DNA of 46,162 nt. Origin: Bacteroidales bacterium. Lineage in GTDB: Bacteria > Bacteroidota > Bacteroidia > Bacteroidales > F082. The position numbers were made by a program, and so were the translations under genes. The notes below the pieces were generated by a model, which ran no database searches, was not told the DNA's origin, and was given only the letters and a program-made list of their open reading frames with translations. Position 1 is the first letter of the stretch; each line of letters opens with the position of its first letter. The DNA is taken from positions 1 through 46,162 of the forward strand of contig JAFUAA010000053.1 in NCBI GenBank assembly GCA_017460915.1. The letters run 5' to 3'. Positions 21,592 to 30,877 of the stretch are shown here, one piece after another.

Positions 21592-23094
21592 ATGAAAGTT
21601 GAATTATTCCTCTTGGTTCTATCAACCCTTTTCTTTGCCAGCATTTTGGCAGGCAAGGCGGGCAGCCGTTTTGGCGTGCCTGCCTTGCTATTGTTTCTCG
21701 GCGTCGGGATGCTTTTCGGCAGCGACGGACTTGGGATTCACTTCGACAACATCAAAGTGGCACACATGGTTGGCACCGTGGCATTAAGTGCCATACTCTT
21801 TTCAGGCGGCCTCGACACCAAGATTTCCGACATCAAGCCGGTGCTCGGGCCAGGCGTGATGTTGGCCACCGTTGGTGTGTTGTTTACCGCTGCAATTACG
21901 GGTTCGATGCTCTATCTCCTTATCGACCCCCATTTTGGTGTTGGCCTGTTGGGATGTCTTTTGTTGGCCGCCACCATGAGCAGCACAGACTCGGCATCGG
22001 TTTTTTCCATCTTGCGCGGCAAAGGACTGCATTTGAAGCACGACTTACGACCCACCTTGGAGTTGGAAAGCGGTGCCAACGACCCTATGGCATACGTGCT
22101 GACGACCACCCTCATCTCGCTCGTGTTGCAAGGTGGTGAGCCACACTTCGGAAGTGCCTTGTTGAACCTTACGCTCCAACTCATCATCGGGGCTGCTGCG
22201 GGTTGGAGCTTGGGCAAAGGCATGGTTTGGGTCATCAACAGGATCAATATGGACAATCAGGCACTCTATCCTATCCTGGTGCTGTCAGGCAGCTTCTTTG
22301 TTTTTGCCGCCACCTACTATATGCATGGCAACAGCTACTTGGCCGTTTATGTGGCAGGCTTGGTGGTGGGCAATAGCCGTTTCGTCCACAAACGTTCCAC
22401 CCGGAATTTCTTCGATGCTGTGTCGTGGCTGGCACAACTATCCATGTTTCTCACGCTCGGTCTGCTCGTCAATCCGTCGGAATTACGCGAAGTGTGGCTA
22501 TTGGGGCTTATTATCAGCTTCGTGATGATATTCGTCTCCCGTCCGATTGCGGTATTCCTCTCGCTATTACCCTTCCGTCACTATGATTTCCGTGACCGAC
22601 TTTTCGTTTCATGGGTAGGGATGCGTGGTGCCGTACCCATCATCTTCGCCATACTTTGCCGGGCATCCAATGTACCTCACAGCGATGTGATGTTCAACAT
22701 CGTTTTCCTTTGCACTTTGGTCAGCCTCATCGTCCAAGGCACTTCACTGTCTTTGGTGGCACGATGGTTGGATGTCTCCGAAGCCCCCAAAGACAGCCTG
22801 CGCAACCGCTCACAAGATTTCGACATCGATTTCCCAGAAGAAATCAAATCAGCCATCATCGAAGCGACCGTGACTGAAGAGATGCTCTCCATTGGCACCC
22901 GCATGATGGACTTTCGCTTACCCGAAAAGACACTGGTCATCATGGTGAAGCGCGGCGACAATTACTTTGTGCCCACAGGCAAGACACTGCTCCATGTCGG
23001 CGACCGACTTATGATTCTCAGCGACAATCAGGCCGAGCTGGAATATGCCCTCGGTGTCATGGGAATTGCGCCATCATCTTCACCAGAACCTTGA
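21592..23094 (+). CDS. potassium/proton antiporter (NhaP2/CvrA type)
   Basis: A 500-residue CPA1 cation/proton antiporter of the inner membrane. About 12-13 transmembrane helices cover residues 1-395, with the family motifs LFSGGLDTKI, SSTDSASVF, ESGANDPMAY (the ND pair expected at the ion site) and WVGMRGAVPIIFA. The C-terminal 90 residues (DFDIDFPEE to DRLMILSDNQAEL) form a TrkA-C-like regulatory domain, typical of NhaP2. It would exchange K+ (or Na+) for protons for pH and volume control. It lies 7 bp after the small unknown gene. Its end is 6 bp from the convergent hydrolase gene. Confidence 0.9.
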   Translation: MKVELFLLVLSTLFFASILAGKAGSRFGVPALLLFLGVGMLFGSDGLGIHFDNIKVAHMVGTVALSAILFSGGLDTKISDIKPVLGPGVMLATVGVLFTAAITGSMLYLLIDPHFGVGLLGCLLLAATMSSTDSASVFSILRGKGLHLKHDLRPTLELESGANDPMAYVLTTTLISLVLQGGEPHFGSALLNLTLQLIIGAAAGWSLGKGMVWVINRINMDNQALYPILVLSGSFFVFAATYYMHGNSYLAVYVAGLVVGNSRFVHKRSTRNFFDAVSWLAQLSMFLTLGLLVNPSELREVWLLGLIISFVMIFVSRPIAVFLSLLPFRHYDFRDRLFVSWVGMRGAVPIIFAILCRASNVPHSDVMFNIVFLCTLVSLIVQGTSLSLVARWLDVSEAPKDSLRNRSQDFDIDFPEEIKSAIIEATVTEEMLSIGTRMMDFRLPEKTLVIMVKRGDNYFVPTGKTLLHVGDRLMILSDNQAELEYALGVMGIAPSSSPEP

Positions 23095-23100
23095 GCCTTC

Positions 23101-24132
23101 TCATTGCTTTATGACCTTTATTGCTCCAACACTTTCTTCCGTGACGACCCTCAACATGTAAAGTCCCCGCGAAACTCCAAGCATGGACAAAGCACAAGAA
23201 GGTCCAATTACCTTTCTCCTCCACCGTTTCCTGCCCAATGCATCATAAAGAATGACTTCGGCGGACTGGCCTTCAGGCAGATGCATCGTCATCACTTCAT
23301 CAACTGGATTTGGGCTTACCGACACTCCAGACAAAGGCTTTTCAGCATACAAAGCATTGGGCAATGGGCTTTTCCATTTCCAAATCGAGTCGTAAACCAC
23401 GGCATGCGCCGCCGAACGGATGACATAAGCTTGCCTAGCGCCCAGTCCTGCATCAAATCTGATGCTGTCAGGGTCGCGGCCAAACAGCATCGTGTAGAAC
23501 GCGCAAGCAGCGGCATAGCTTCCCGCCACCGAAGGATGGCTCTCGTCCATCTGATAGAGCTCGATTTCGCTATGATGGTCGCGGAGGTAATGCCACACGC
23601 GCCCCACGGGACACACCGAAGCGGCGTTGTCCTCGCCCATCTGCATATACCTTGCACATAATAGGCTGTCCATGCCCTCGTAGGTGTCCATCGGCGGGTA
23701 GCCAAACTCCGTGTCTCCGTTCTTCCGGCCCCAAGTCATGAAAAACATCGTCTCGGCATCGGGGTTGCGAGCATACACCGAATCCACCAATTGCTTCGCA
23801 TAAGGAAACACATACTGCTCCACCGAATCCATCGGGAAAGCGGGCAACTGACTCTGTTCCTGCATGATAACGTAATCCCAGCCACCTTCGCAAATCATCG
23901 CCATCGACTGGTTATGGCAATGCAACTCGAAGGTGCAAGCCCCAGGAGTGCTGCTGCGAAACTCCATCGTATCGTCCATACTTTCGGCCATGTTGGCCAC
24001 CATCTGCGGTAAGTTGTTGACTTGTGTATAGCTGTTTCCGACAAAAAGCACTCTAAGCGGTTCCTGCGACTGCACGCCAACGGTCACCAAAACGAGCAAT
24101 GCAAGCAACATCGATTGAATCAAGGTTTTCAT
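23101..24132 (-). CDS. secreted SGNH/GDSL hydrolase with type IX secretion tail
   Basis: A 343-residue exported protein. The signal peptide is MKTLIQSMLLALLVLVTVGVQSQ. The SGNH domain has the nucleophile in LFVGNSYTQ (S34) and the catalytic pair in DESHPS (D196, H199), probably a DUF4886-like esterase. Residues about 271-343 (VSVSPNPVDEVMTMHLPEG to MLRVVTEESVGAIKVIKQ) match the type IX secretion sorting domain, so it should cross the outer membrane and be attached at the surface. It is a single gene with its own promoter. An esterase acting on polysaccharide decoration is likely, but the substrate is not visible. Confidence 0.88.
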   Translation of the reverse strand: MKTLIQSMLLALLVLVTVGVQSQEPLRVLFVGNSYTQVNNLPQMVANMAESMDDTMEFRSSTPGACTFELHCHNQSMAMICEGGWDYVIMQEQSQLPAFPMDSVEQYVFPYAKQLVDSVYARNPDAETMFFMTWGRKNGDTEFGYPPMDTYEGMDSLLCARYMQMGEDNAASVCPVGRVWHYLRDHHSEIELYQMDESHPSVAGSYAAACAFYTMLFGRDPDSIRFDAGLGARQAYVIRSAAHAVVYDSIWKWKSPLPNALYAEKPLSGVSVSPNPVDEVMTMHLPEGQSAEVILYDALGRKRWRRKVIGPSCALSMLGVSRGLYMLRVVTEESVGAIKVIKQ

Positions 24133-24150
24133 TCATTTCCAATTTGAATG

Positions 24151-24158
24151 CAAAGATA
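24151..24158 (-). promoter_or_regulatory. -7 box (TATCTTTG) of the SGNH hydrolase gene
   Basis: Minus-strand TATCTTTG, 18 bp upstream of the ATG at 24132. Confidence 0.6.
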
Positions 24159-24294
24159 GGCATTTTATTTATAATCCGTCTAAATTAATCGTTTTTTCAG
24201 AAATAAAGTGAAAAGGCAGGCTCCATTTGCCCAAAATTGCCTAATTTCGTGGCTCAATAAAAAAAGACACAACAAATTCTAAAAACTAATCAAT

Positions 24295-24519
24295 ATGGCA
24301 AAATTCAGAGGAGCCATCGTGGTTGACACTGAGCGTTGTAAAGGCTGTGGCGTTTGCATCACGGCCTGCCCCTGCGGTGTCATCGAATTGGCAAAAGAAG
24401 TAAACGGAAAAGGTTACAATTATGCATTCATGGCCAATCCCGAAGCGTGCATTGGCTGCGCCAGCTGCGGCATCACCTGCCCCGACGGCGTGATCAAAGT
24501 GTACAAGAAAGCCCTGTAA
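24295..24519 (+). CDS. 2-oxoacid:ferredoxin oxidoreductase, ferredoxin (delta) subunit
   Basis: A 74-residue protein with two [4Fe-4S] sites: C15, C18, C21, C25 (CKGCGVCITAC) and C52, C55, C58, C62 (CIGCASCGITC). It passes electrons from the catalytic subunits to ferredoxin. It is the first gene of a four-gene operon (delta, alpha, beta, gamma), 36 bp before the alpha subunit. No canonical TAnnTTTG box is visible upstream; the nearest candidate is the degenerate TAATTTCG at 24242. Confidence 0.9.
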   Translation: MAKFRGAIVVDTERCKGCGVCITACPCGVIELAKEVNGKGYNYAFMANPEACIGCASCGITCPDGVIKVYKKAL

Positions 24520-24555
24520 CCCAACCAATTGTCTAACATTTAAAAAATTTACATA

Positions 24556-25641
24556 ATGGGAGAATTAAAACTGATGAAGGGTAACGAGGCATTGGCCGAA
24601 GCCGCCATCCGCTGCGGCGCCGATGCTTATTTCGGATATCCTATCACCCCCCAGTCGGAAGTGATCGAGTATCTGTCGGAACAGAACCCTTACGAACGTA
24701 CCGGTATGGTCGTTCTTCAAGCAGAAAGTGAATTGGCAGCCATCAATATGGTGTATGCCGCTGGTGCAGCTGGCAAACGTGTGATGACCTCTTCCTCCAG
24801 CCCAGGCGTGTGCCTGAAGCAGGAAGGTCTGGCCTACATCGCCGGTGCCGAAGTGCCTTGCGTCTTCGCCGACGTGGTGCGTGGCGGCCCGGGTCTGGGC
24901 ACCATCCAGCCTTCGCAAGCCGACTATTTCCAAAACACCAAGGGCGGCGGCAACGGCGACTATCGCAACATCGTCCTCGCCCCCGCTTCCGTCCAGGAAA
25001 TGGCTGACTTCGTGCCGCTGGGCTTCGAACTGGCCTTCAAGTACAGAATGGCAGTGTGCATCCTCTCCGACGGTGCCATCGGCCAGATGATGGAAAAGGT
25101 CGTCCTGCCTGAGCAGAAAGCCCGCCTCACCGAAGAGGAAATCAAAGCCAAATATCCTTGGGCACTCACCGGCCGCAAGCGTGGCACGCAACACCGCGTC
25201 ATCACCAGCTTGGACCTCGACTCAGCACGCATGGAAGAACACAACCGCGCCTTGCAACGCAAGTACGCCGAAGTGACCGCCAACGAAATCCGCTACGAGA
25301 TGATTGACTGCGACGATGCAGAATACGTATTCGTCGCCTACGGTTCCAGCGCCCGTATCGCCCAGAAGTCGGTGCAACTCGGTCGCGCCGAAGGCCTGAA
25401 GGTCGGTCTGCTCCGTCCCATCACCCTATGGCCCTACCCCACCCAAGCCATCCGCAACCTCATCGACAAGGGTGTCAAGGGATTCCTTTCCGTCGAATTG
25501 AGCTGTGGTCAGATGATCGAAGACGTGCTGCTGGCCTGCAACGGTCGCGCCAAGGCCGAACACTTTGGACGCGTCGGTGGCATCATCCACACCCCGGAAG
25601 AAGTTCTCGAAGCTATGAAGAAACAAATTATAGGAGAATAA
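24556..25641 (+). CDS. vorB: 2-oxoacid:ferredoxin oxidoreductase, alpha subunit (VorB-type)
   Basis: A 361-residue alpha subunit of a CoA-dependent 2-oxoacid oxidoreductase. It opens with the family motif LMKGNEALAEAAIRCGADAYFGYPITPQSEV and has MTSSSSPGVCLKQEGLAYIAGAEVPCV. The sequence style matches proteins called 3-methyl-2-oxobutanoate dehydrogenase subunit VorB in Bacteroidales, which suggests branched-chain 2-oxoacids, although 2-oxoglutarate cannot be excluded. The enzyme makes acyl-CoA, CO2 and reduced ferredoxin. It lies 4 bp before the beta subunit. Confidence 0.9.
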   Translation: MGELKLMKGNEALAEAAIRCGADAYFGYPITPQSEVIEYLSEQNPYERTGMVVLQAESELAAINMVYAAGAAGKRVMTSSSSPGVCLKQEGLAYIAGAEVPCVFADVVRGGPGLGTIQPSQADYFQNTKGGGNGDYRNIVLAPASVQEMADFVPLGFELAFKYRMAVCILSDGAIGQMMEKVVLPEQKARLTEEEIKAKYPWALTGRKRGTQHRVITSLDLDSARMEEHNRALQRKYAEVTANEIRYEMIDCDDAEYVFVAYGSSARIAQKSVQLGRAEGLKVGLLRPITLWPYPTQAIRNLIDKGVKGFLSVELSCGQMIEDVLLACNGRAKAEHFGRVGGIIHTPEEVLEAMKKQIIGE

Positions 25642-25645
25642 GACA

Positions 25646-26455
25646 ATGGCAGAAATCACATTACAAGATATCATCCAGCCTGAAAACTTGGTTTACGAAA
25701 AATCAAAGCTGCTGACTGAAAAACCTTTCCACTACTGCCCCGGCTGCGGTCACGGCACGGTGCACCGCATCATTGCCGAAGTGCTCGAAGAGCTCGGCGT
25801 TGACGACCGTACCATCGGCGTTTCGCCTGTCGGTTGCGCTGTTATGGCCTACGACTACTTCGATGTTGACTTCGTTGAAGCCGCCCACGGTCGCGCTCCG
25901 GCGTGCGCCACGGGTATCAAGCGCGTGTGGCCCGACAAGGTCGTGTTCTCCTACCAAGGCGACGGCGACTTGGCTGCCATCGGCACCTGCGAGACCATCC
26001 ACACCTGCAACCGTGGTGAGAACATCACCATGATCTTCGTCAACAACGGTATCTACGGCATGACTGGTGGCCAGATGGCTCCCACCACCCTCGTGGGCAT
26101 GAAGACCGCCACAACGCCTTACGGCCGTATGCCTCTGTGGCCCGACGGAACGCCTAACAATGGCTTCCCGCTCCAAATCACCCAACTGATTTCGCAACTG
26201 CCTGGCACACGCTATGTGACCCGTCAGGCCGTGTTCAGTGCCGCTGCCGTGCGCAACTGCAAGAAGGCCATCAAGAAGGCTTTCAAGAATCAGATTGAGA
26301 ACAAGAACGGTGTCAATTTCGTTGAAATCGTTTCGAACTGCAACTCCAACTGGAAGATGAGCGCTGTCGACGCCAACAAGTGGCTGCAAGACAACATGTT
26401 GCCCGTCTATCCTTTGGGCGACCTCAAGGACAATTTCGAGCTGATTAAAAAATAA
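25646..26455 (+). CDS. 2-oxoacid:ferredoxin oxidoreductase, beta subunit (thiamine diphosphate-binding)
   Basis: A 269-residue beta subunit carrying the thiamine diphosphate site: FHYCPGCGHG (residues 28-37), GDGDLAAIGTCETIH (105 on) with the metal-binding NNGIYGMTGGQ. It forms the catalytic heart with the alpha subunit. The stop at 26455 is followed by a REP-like inverted repeat before the gamma gene. Confidence 0.92.
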   Translation: MAEITLQDIIQPENLVYEKSKLLTEKPFHYCPGCGHGTVHRIIAEVLEELGVDDRTIGVSPVGCAVMAYDYFDVDFVEAAHGRAPACATGIKRVWPDKVVFSYQGDGDLAAIGTCETIHTCNRGENITMIFVNNGIYGMTGGQMAPTTLVGMKTATTPYGRMPLWPDGTPNNGFPLQITQLISQLPGTRYVTRQAVFSAAAVRNCKKAIKKAFKNQIENKNGVNFVEIVSNCNSNWKMSAVDANKWLQDNMLPVYPLGDLKDNFELIKK

Positions 26456-26468
26456 ATGACTGCGGCCC

Positions 26469-26510
26469 TTCGACAAGCTCAGGGATCTTAGGGTCGTTGA
26501 GCCTGTCGAA
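26469..26510. repeat. inverted repeat TTCGACAAGCTCA / TGAGCCTGTCGAA
   Basis: Arms 26469-26481 and 26498-26510 pair at 12 of 13 positions with a 16-bp spacer. Sequences of the form CTTCGACAAGCTCAGGG are a well-known dispersed palindrome in Bacteroidota. It lies between beta and gamma subunit genes of the oxidoreductase and lacks a T run. Confidence 0.75.
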
Positions 26511-26550
26511 ACGCCCGATTCAAGAATTAAAACCTAAAAACGACAAAGCA

Positions 26551-27096
26551 ATGACAGAAGAAATTATTATAGCCGGTTTCGGCGGACAAGGTGTCTTGTC
26601 AATGGGTAAGATCCTTGCTTACAGTGGTATCATGCAGAACAAGGAAGTCAGTTGGATGCCATCCTACGGTCCCGAGATGCGTGGCGGCACGGCCAACGTG
26701 ACCGTCATCGTCAGCGACGAGCGCGTGTGTTCCCCCATCCTCAACGCCTTCGACACTGCCGTCATTCTGAATCAGCAGTCGCTCGACAAGTTTGAGGACA
26801 AGGTGAAGCCAGGTGGTTACCTGATCTACGACCCCAATGGCATCACTCACAAGCCCACCCGCAAGGACATCCACATCTACACCATCGAAGGTGCCCAACT
26901 GGCCTCCGACATGGGTAACAGCAAGGTGTTCAACATGATCATCCTCGGTGCTTTCCTGAAGCTCCGCCCGATCATCGACAACAAGAACGTGGAAGAAGGC
27001 TTGCGCCACAGCCTGCCTGAGCGCGCCCACAAGCTCATCCCGCTGAACATGCAGGCCGTCCAGGTCGGTATGGACAACGTGAAGGCTGAAAACTAA
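26551..27096 (+). CDS. 2-oxoacid:ferredoxin oxidoreductase, gamma subunit
   Basis: A 181-residue gamma subunit with the typical start EEIIIAGFGGQGVLSMGKIL, followed by WMPSYGPEMRGGTANVTV. It starts at ATG 26551; a frame from 26497 would read through the inverted repeat and is not likely. It completes the four-subunit enzyme. The gap of 95 bp to the beta gene is the largest in the operon and is filled by the inverted repeat. Confidence 0.92.
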   Translation: MTEEIIIAGFGGQGVLSMGKILAYSGIMQNKEVSWMPSYGPEMRGGTANVTVIVSDERVCSPILNAFDTAVILNQQSLDKFEDKVKPGGYLIYDPNGITHKPTRKDIHIYTIEGAQLASDMGNSKVFNMIILGAFLKLRPIIDNKNVEEGLRHSLPERAHKLIPLNMQAVQVGMDNVKAEN

Positions 27097-27114
27097 TCCT
27101 TTGATTCACAATAC

Positions 27115-27146
27115 GAAAAAACCGCTCTTGATGGAGCGGTTTTTTC
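27115..27146. terminator. bidirectional terminator after the oxidoreductase operon
   Basis: CCGCTC (27122-27127) pairs with GAGCGG (27134-27139), flanked by A6 and T6, so it can act in both directions. Confidence 0.85.
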
Positions 27147-27170
27147 GTTTTTTTCCAGACCCAAACCAAC

Positions 27171-27198
27171 GAAAAAAGGCCGCCCTTAGGCAGCCTTC
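27171..27198 (-). terminator. terminator of the ribosomal protein operon
   Basis: On the minus strand AAGGCTGCC pairs with GGCGGCCTT across a 4-nt loop with one mismatch, followed by T6. It lies 20 bp past the rplQ stop. Confidence 0.8.
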
Positions 27199-27217
27199 TT
27201 TTGTCTGTAAAGATGTT

Positions 27218-27721
27218 TTATTCCTTGGTCTCTTCAGGAGCTTCAGCGGTAGGAGCCTCAGCTTTCGGGGCAGCCTTCTTGCTGCTACGACGAGTGCTCT
27301 TGGCTTGCTTCGGCTTTCTTTCGACGTTGAGGAGGTTCTCATTGTAGTCAACGAGTTCCATCATAGCCATCTCGGCTGCGTCACCTTTACGATTCTCAGG
27401 CATACGGATGATGCGGGTGTAGCCTCCAGGACGATTGCCCACTTTGGGACCCACTTCACGGAAGAGCTCGGTCACAGCATACTTGTTTTGCAGGTAGCTG
27501 AACACCATGCGGCGGTTGCCCGTGCCTTGCTCAGTGGTCGTGTTGTTTTCCGGTTTCGAACGCGTAATCAACGGTTCCACATACATGCGCAGAGCCTTGG
27601 CCTTGGCGGTAGTGGTGATGATACGCTTATTGAGAATCAGCGAAGAAGCCATGTTGGAAAGCATAGCTTTACGGTGAGCGCTTTTTCTTCCTAAGTGATT
27701 GAATTTCTTATTGTGTCTCAT
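27218..27721 (-). CDS. rplQ: 50S ribosomal protein L17
   Basis: A 167-residue L17. The core starts [21 protein letters not shown], has [19 protein letters not shown] and ends its conserved part near residue 115. The last 45 residues are a Lys/Ala/Pro/Glu-rich tail typical of Bacteroidota L17. It is the final gene of the 32-gene ribosomal run, 4 bp after rpoA, and is followed by a terminator. Confidence 0.97.
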   Translation of the reverse strand: MRHNKKFNHLGRKSAHRKAMLSNMASSLILNKRIITTTAKAKALRMYVEPLITRSKPENNTTTEQGTGNRRMVFSYLQNKYAVTELFREVGPKVGNRPGGYTRIIRMPENRKGDAAEMAMMELVDYNENLLNVERKPKQAKSTRRSSKKAAPKAEAPTAEAPEETKE

Positions 27722-27725
27722 CTTC

Positions 27726-28718
27726 TTATTCCTTATCTAATTTATATTTGCTGACATTCATACCGAACTCGAGGCCTTTGCTTCTGACCAACTCGTCAAG
27801 TTCTGTGAGCGACTTCTTACCGAAGTTGCGGAACTTGAGAAGGTCTTGCTTGTTGAAGGCAACCAGTTCACCAAGCGTTTCAACCTCAGCAGCTTTCAAG
27901 CAGTTCAGAGCGCGCACCGACAGGTCGAGGTCAACGAGCTTGGTCTTGAGGAGCTGACGGGTGTGCAACGAGCCTTCATCGAAATCTTCCGTCACGGTCT
28001 TTTCGTCGGGAACGAGGTTGATGTTCTCGTCGGAGAAGAGCATGAAGTGATAGATGAGGATCTTTGCGGCTTCTTTCAGGGCATCTTTAGGATTGATAGA
28101 GCCATCGGTGTCGATTTCGATGACGAGCTTTTCGTAGTCCGTCTTCTGCTCGACACGCCAGTTTTCCACCTTGTAGCTCACGTTGCGGATAGGCGTGTAG
28201 ATGGAATCGATGGCGATGGTGTCGACAGGAGCGCCTGCCACCTTGTTCTCGTCAGCGGGAACATAGCCCCTACCCTTGTTGATGTTGAGTTCGATTGTCA
28301 ACTTCACCGAAGGTTCGAGATTGCAGATGACGAGTTCCGGATTGAGCACTTGGAAGGAGCAGAGATACTTGTTGATGTCACCAGCCTTGAATTGCTCCTG
28401 GCCCGTGATGGTAAAGCTGACCTTCTCGTGAGTTTCCGTGGGGACGACTTGTTTGAGGCACACTTGTTTGAAGTTCAAGACCATATCGGCGACGTCTTCG
28501 ATGACGCCGTCAATAGAGGCGAACTCGTGGGTGACACCGTCAATGTGGATAGAAGTGATGGCGAAGCCTTCGAGCGAAGACAGCAGTATCCTTCTAAGCG
28601 CATTACCAATGGTGATGCCGAAACCTGGTTCAAGAGGTCGAAACTCGAAAATGCCTTTGGTATCGGAGCCTTCAACCATGATAACCTCATCGGGTTTTTG
28701 AAACGCTAATATTGCCAT
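27726..28718 (-). CDS. rpoA: RNA polymerase subunit alpha
   Basis: A 330-residue alpha subunit. The N-terminal assembly domain (to about 230) contains [14 protein letters not shown] and [10 protein letters not shown]. The C-terminal domain (about 250-330) has the helix-hairpin-helix segment [19 protein letters not shown] and [14 protein letters not shown]-like sequence (here [14 protein letters not shown]) for DNA and activator contacts, which matters for any class II activator such as the inferred HcpR. It lies between rpsD and rplQ as in most bacteria. Confidence 0.97.
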   Translation of the reverse strand: MAILAFQKPDEVIMVEGSDTKGIFEFRPLEPGFGITIGNALRRILLSSLEGFAITSIHIDGVTHEFASIDGVIEDVADMVLNFKQVCLKQVVPTETHEKVSFTITGQEQFKAGDINKYLCSFQVLNPELVICNLEPSVKLTIELNINKGRGYVPADENKVAGAPVDTIAIDSIYTPIRNVSYKVENWRVEQKTDYEKLVIEIDTDGSINPKDALKEAAKILIYHFMLFSDENINLVPDEKTVTEDFDEGSLHTRQLLKTKLVDLDLSVRALNCLKAAEVETLGELVAFNKQDLLKFRNFGKKSLTELDELVRSKGLEFGMNVSKYKLDKE

Positions 28719-28752
28719 ATTTAATTTATTTACCAGGTTAAAAAATCAACAA

Positions 28753-29361
28753 TTACTTAGAATACAATTCAACGATGAGCTGTTCGTTGATGTTCTCCGG
28801 AATCTCTTCGCGAGTCGGATAGTTCAAGAACTTGCCGCACATCTTTTCGCCATCCCACTCCATCCAGGCAAAGTTGCTGCCTTGACGGCCTTCAAGCGAA
28901 TTGGTGACGACTTCCAGGCTCTTGGATTTCTCACGAACGCCAATCACATCGCCGACTTTCACCAAGTAAGACGGGATGCTGAGCACGCTGCCGTTGACAA
29001 CGATATGACGATGGTTCACAAGCTGACGGGCGGCGGCACGAGTGGGAGCGATTCCCAGACGATACACCACATTGTCGAGGCGTGATTCCAAAAGTTGCAT
29101 CAGAATCAGACCCGTGACACCTTCCTTGCGGCGGGCGAGGTCGAAGGTCTTGCGGAATTGTCTCTCGAGAACTCCATACGTATATTTAGCCTTTTGCTTC
29201 TCCTTGAGCTGGACGCCGTATTCCGAAACTTTCTTTCTTCTGCTGTTGGCGCCATGCATTCCAGGAGGATAATTTCTCTTTTCGAAGTACTTGTCTGAAC
29301 CGAAAATGGGTTCACCGAACTTACGAGCGATTTTCGTTTTTGGACCTGTATATCTAGCCAT
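28753..29361 (-). CDS. rpsD: 30S ribosomal protein S4
   Basis: A 202-residue S4 with the usual start [19 protein letters not shown] and the S4 RNA-binding domain at about 90-155 ([29 protein letters not shown]). It binds 16S rRNA early in 30S assembly. There are no zinc-ligand cysteines at the N-terminus. It lies 26 bp after rpsK. Confidence 0.97.
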   Translation of the reverse strand: MARYTGPKTKIARKFGEPIFGSDKYFEKRNYPPGMHGANSRRKKVSEYGVQLKEKQKAKYTYGVLERQFRKTFDLARRKEGVTGLILMQLLESRLDNVVYRLGIAPTRAAARQLVNHRHIVVNGSVLSIPSYLVKVGDVIGVREKSKSLEVVTNSLEGRQGSNFAWMEWDGEKMCGKFLNYPTREEIPENINEQLIVELYSK

Positions 29362-29387
29362 AATTCAAGTTTTTTTATTGTTCGACT

Positions 29388-29777
29388 TTACACTCTTCTA
29401 CGTTTTGGAGGACGGCAGCCATTGTGCGGCAACGGGGTGACGTCGATGATTTCGGTCACCTCAACACCCATCGAATGGATGGCACGAATGGCGGATTCAC
29501 GTCCCGAACCAGGTCCCTTCACATACACTTTAACTTTACGTAATCCCAAGTCATAGGCAGTCTTGGCGCAGTCTTCAGCAGCCATCTGAGCAGCGTATGG
29601 TGTGTTCTTCTTCGAGCCTTTAAAGCCCATCTTACCTGCTGATGCCCAAGAAATGACTTGTCCTTCATTGTTGGTCAGAGAAACGATGACGTTGTTGAAC
29701 GAAGCTTTCACGAAAGCCATGCCCGTTGCCTCGATCTTCACAACACGCTTCTTTGTAACTTTGTTGTTTTTTGCCAT
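29388..29777 (-). CDS. rpsK: 30S ribosomal protein S11
   Basis: A 129-residue S11 with a basic N-terminus ([17 protein letters not shown]), the central [21 protein letters not shown] segment and the C-terminal [13 protein letters not shown] signature. It forms part of the 30S platform. Located between rpsM and rpsD. Confidence 0.97.
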   Translation of the reverse strand: MAKNNKVTKKRVVKIEATGMAFVKASFNNVIVSLTNNEGQVISWASAGKMGFKGSKKNTPYAAQMAAEDCAKTAYDLGLRKVKVYVKGPGSGRESAIRAIHSMGVEVTEIIDVTPLPHNGCRPPKRRRV

Positions 29778-29822
29778 TTTTTAATTGTGTGGTTTTTAAT
29801 TTGATATGATCCAACTACAAGA

Positions 29823-30200
29823 TTACTTCGTAGCCTTCTTCTTGTTAGCGACAGTCTTTTTGCGGCCCTTACGGGTGCGAGCGTTGTTCTTGGTGCTTTG
29901 GCCACGCACTGGAAGGCCTGCACGGTGACGGACACCTCTGTAGCAACCGATATCCATCAAACGCTTAATGTTCATCTGAACTTCACCGCGAAGTTCACCT
30001 TCGGTCTTGTACTGCTCGGCGATGATGTCGCGAACAGTCTTTTGTTCGTCGTCAGTCCAGTCCTGGACCTTCTTGGCGGGTTCGACACCGGCCTTGGCCA
30101 AAATCTCCTTCGAGAGTGATCTTCCAATGCCGTAAATGTAGGTTAACGAGATTTCACCGGCCTTGTTGCTCGGGATATCTACACCAGCGATTCTTGCCAT
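29823..30200 (-). CDS. rpsM: 30S ribosomal protein S13
   Basis: A 125-residue S13: [26 protein letters not shown] at the start, [17 protein letters not shown] and [12 protein letters not shown] near the end. It sits in the head of the 30S subunit and contacts 50S and P-site tRNA. It lies 37 bp after rpmJ. Confidence 0.97.
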   Translation of the reverse strand: MARIAGVDIPSNKAGEISLTYIYGIGRSLSKEILAKAGVEPAKKVQDWTDDEQKTVRDIIAEQYKTEGELRGEVQMNIKRLMDIGCYRGVRHRAGLPVRGQSTKNNARTRKGRKKTVANKKKATK

Positions 30201-30237
30201 ATTTTCTTTTTTCTTTAGATTAAATTTTCAACCAAGA

Positions 30238-30354
30238 TTAACCCTGACGCTGATTCTCTTTAGGGTTCTTCTTATTAATCACATACACTCTGCCCTTGCG
30301 CTTGACAATGATGCAGTCGGCAGATCTTTTCTTTACAGATGCTTGAACTTTCAT
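30238..30354 (-). CDS. rpmJ: 50S ribosomal protein L36 (zinc-free form)
   Basis: A 38-residue L36 starting [14 protein letters not shown] and ending NPKENQRQG. Of the four zinc ligands of the C+ form only C14 remains (Ser at 11, Asn at the later Cys and His positions), so this is the C-minus, zinc-independent type common in Bacteroidota. A longer frame to 30717 overlaps infA and is not real. Confidence 0.93.
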   Translation of the reverse strand: MKVQASVKKRSADCIIVKRKGRVYVINKKNPKENQRQG

Positions 30355-30380
30355 TTCAATATACTTTTGTAGTTTGCTCT

Positions 30381-30602
30381 CTAACTCTTGTACCTGAAGG
30401 TGATACGGCCCTTTGTCAGATCGTAGGGAGACATTTCCAACTTGACTTTGTCGCCAGGTAGAATTTTGATGTAGTGCATACGCATCTTGCCGGAGATGGT
30501 GGCAATGATCACCAAACCGTTCTCCAACTCGACACGAAACATGGCGTTGCCCAATGCTTCCACTACCGTGCCTTCCTGTTCTATTGACATTTGTTTTACC
30601 AT
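30381..30602 (-). CDS. infA: translation initiation factor IF-1
   Basis: A 73-residue S1-fold protein: [46 protein letters not shown] and [15 protein letters not shown]. It blocks the A site during initiation. It has its own promoter at 30706 rather than following map, and begins a second transcript unit of infA-rpmJ-rpsM-rpsK-rpsD-rpoA-rplQ. Confidence 0.96.
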   Translation of the reverse strand: MVKQMSIEQEGTVVEALGNAMFRVELENGLVIIATISGKMRMHYIKILPGDKVKLEMSPYDLTKGRITFRYKS

Positions 30603-30705
30603 ACTTTATTCTTTCAAATACTGTTATAGTTGTTGTTTGTTTTCTCTGTCCCTCACTAAGTTGAGACCCGATTTTAACTCTGTTGAACCTAGCGATTTCG
30701 GGTTG

Positions 30706-30713
30706 CAAAAGTA
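30706..30713 (-). promoter_or_regulatory. internal promoter -7 box (TACTTTTG) for infA onwards
   Basis: Minus-strand TACTTTTG, 104 bp upstream of infA, inside the 275-bp gap between secY and infA. The leader of about 95 nt shows no gene. Confidence 0.6.
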
Positions 30714-30791
30714 GCAATTCTTTTCCAATTGGCGGACTTTTTTCTCAATTTTCTTCATCCTGACCGTTTTGGCGTCGAATCTCACCATCTC

Positions 30792-30830
30792 TTCGGGAAA
30801 CCTTCGGAGCTGTTCCGAAGGTTTCCCGAA
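30792..30830. repeat. 17-bp perfect hairpin behind secY
   Basis: TTCGGGAAACCTTCGGA (30792-30808) and its exact complement (30814-30830) enclose a 5-nt loop. It lies 48 bp beyond the secY stop but has no T run in either direction, so it is either a weak or Rho-assisted terminator, a 3'-end stabiliser, or an inserted palindrome. Confidence 0.75.
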
Positions 30831-30877
30831 AGTTTGGCATGCCTTGCTTCAACGAGCTAAGGACATTGGGGGTGTCA

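Noticed and set aside
30238-30717. 159-codon frame covering rpmJ and infA
   Set aside because: Only its last 38 codons are L36; the rest overlaps IF-1 in another frame.
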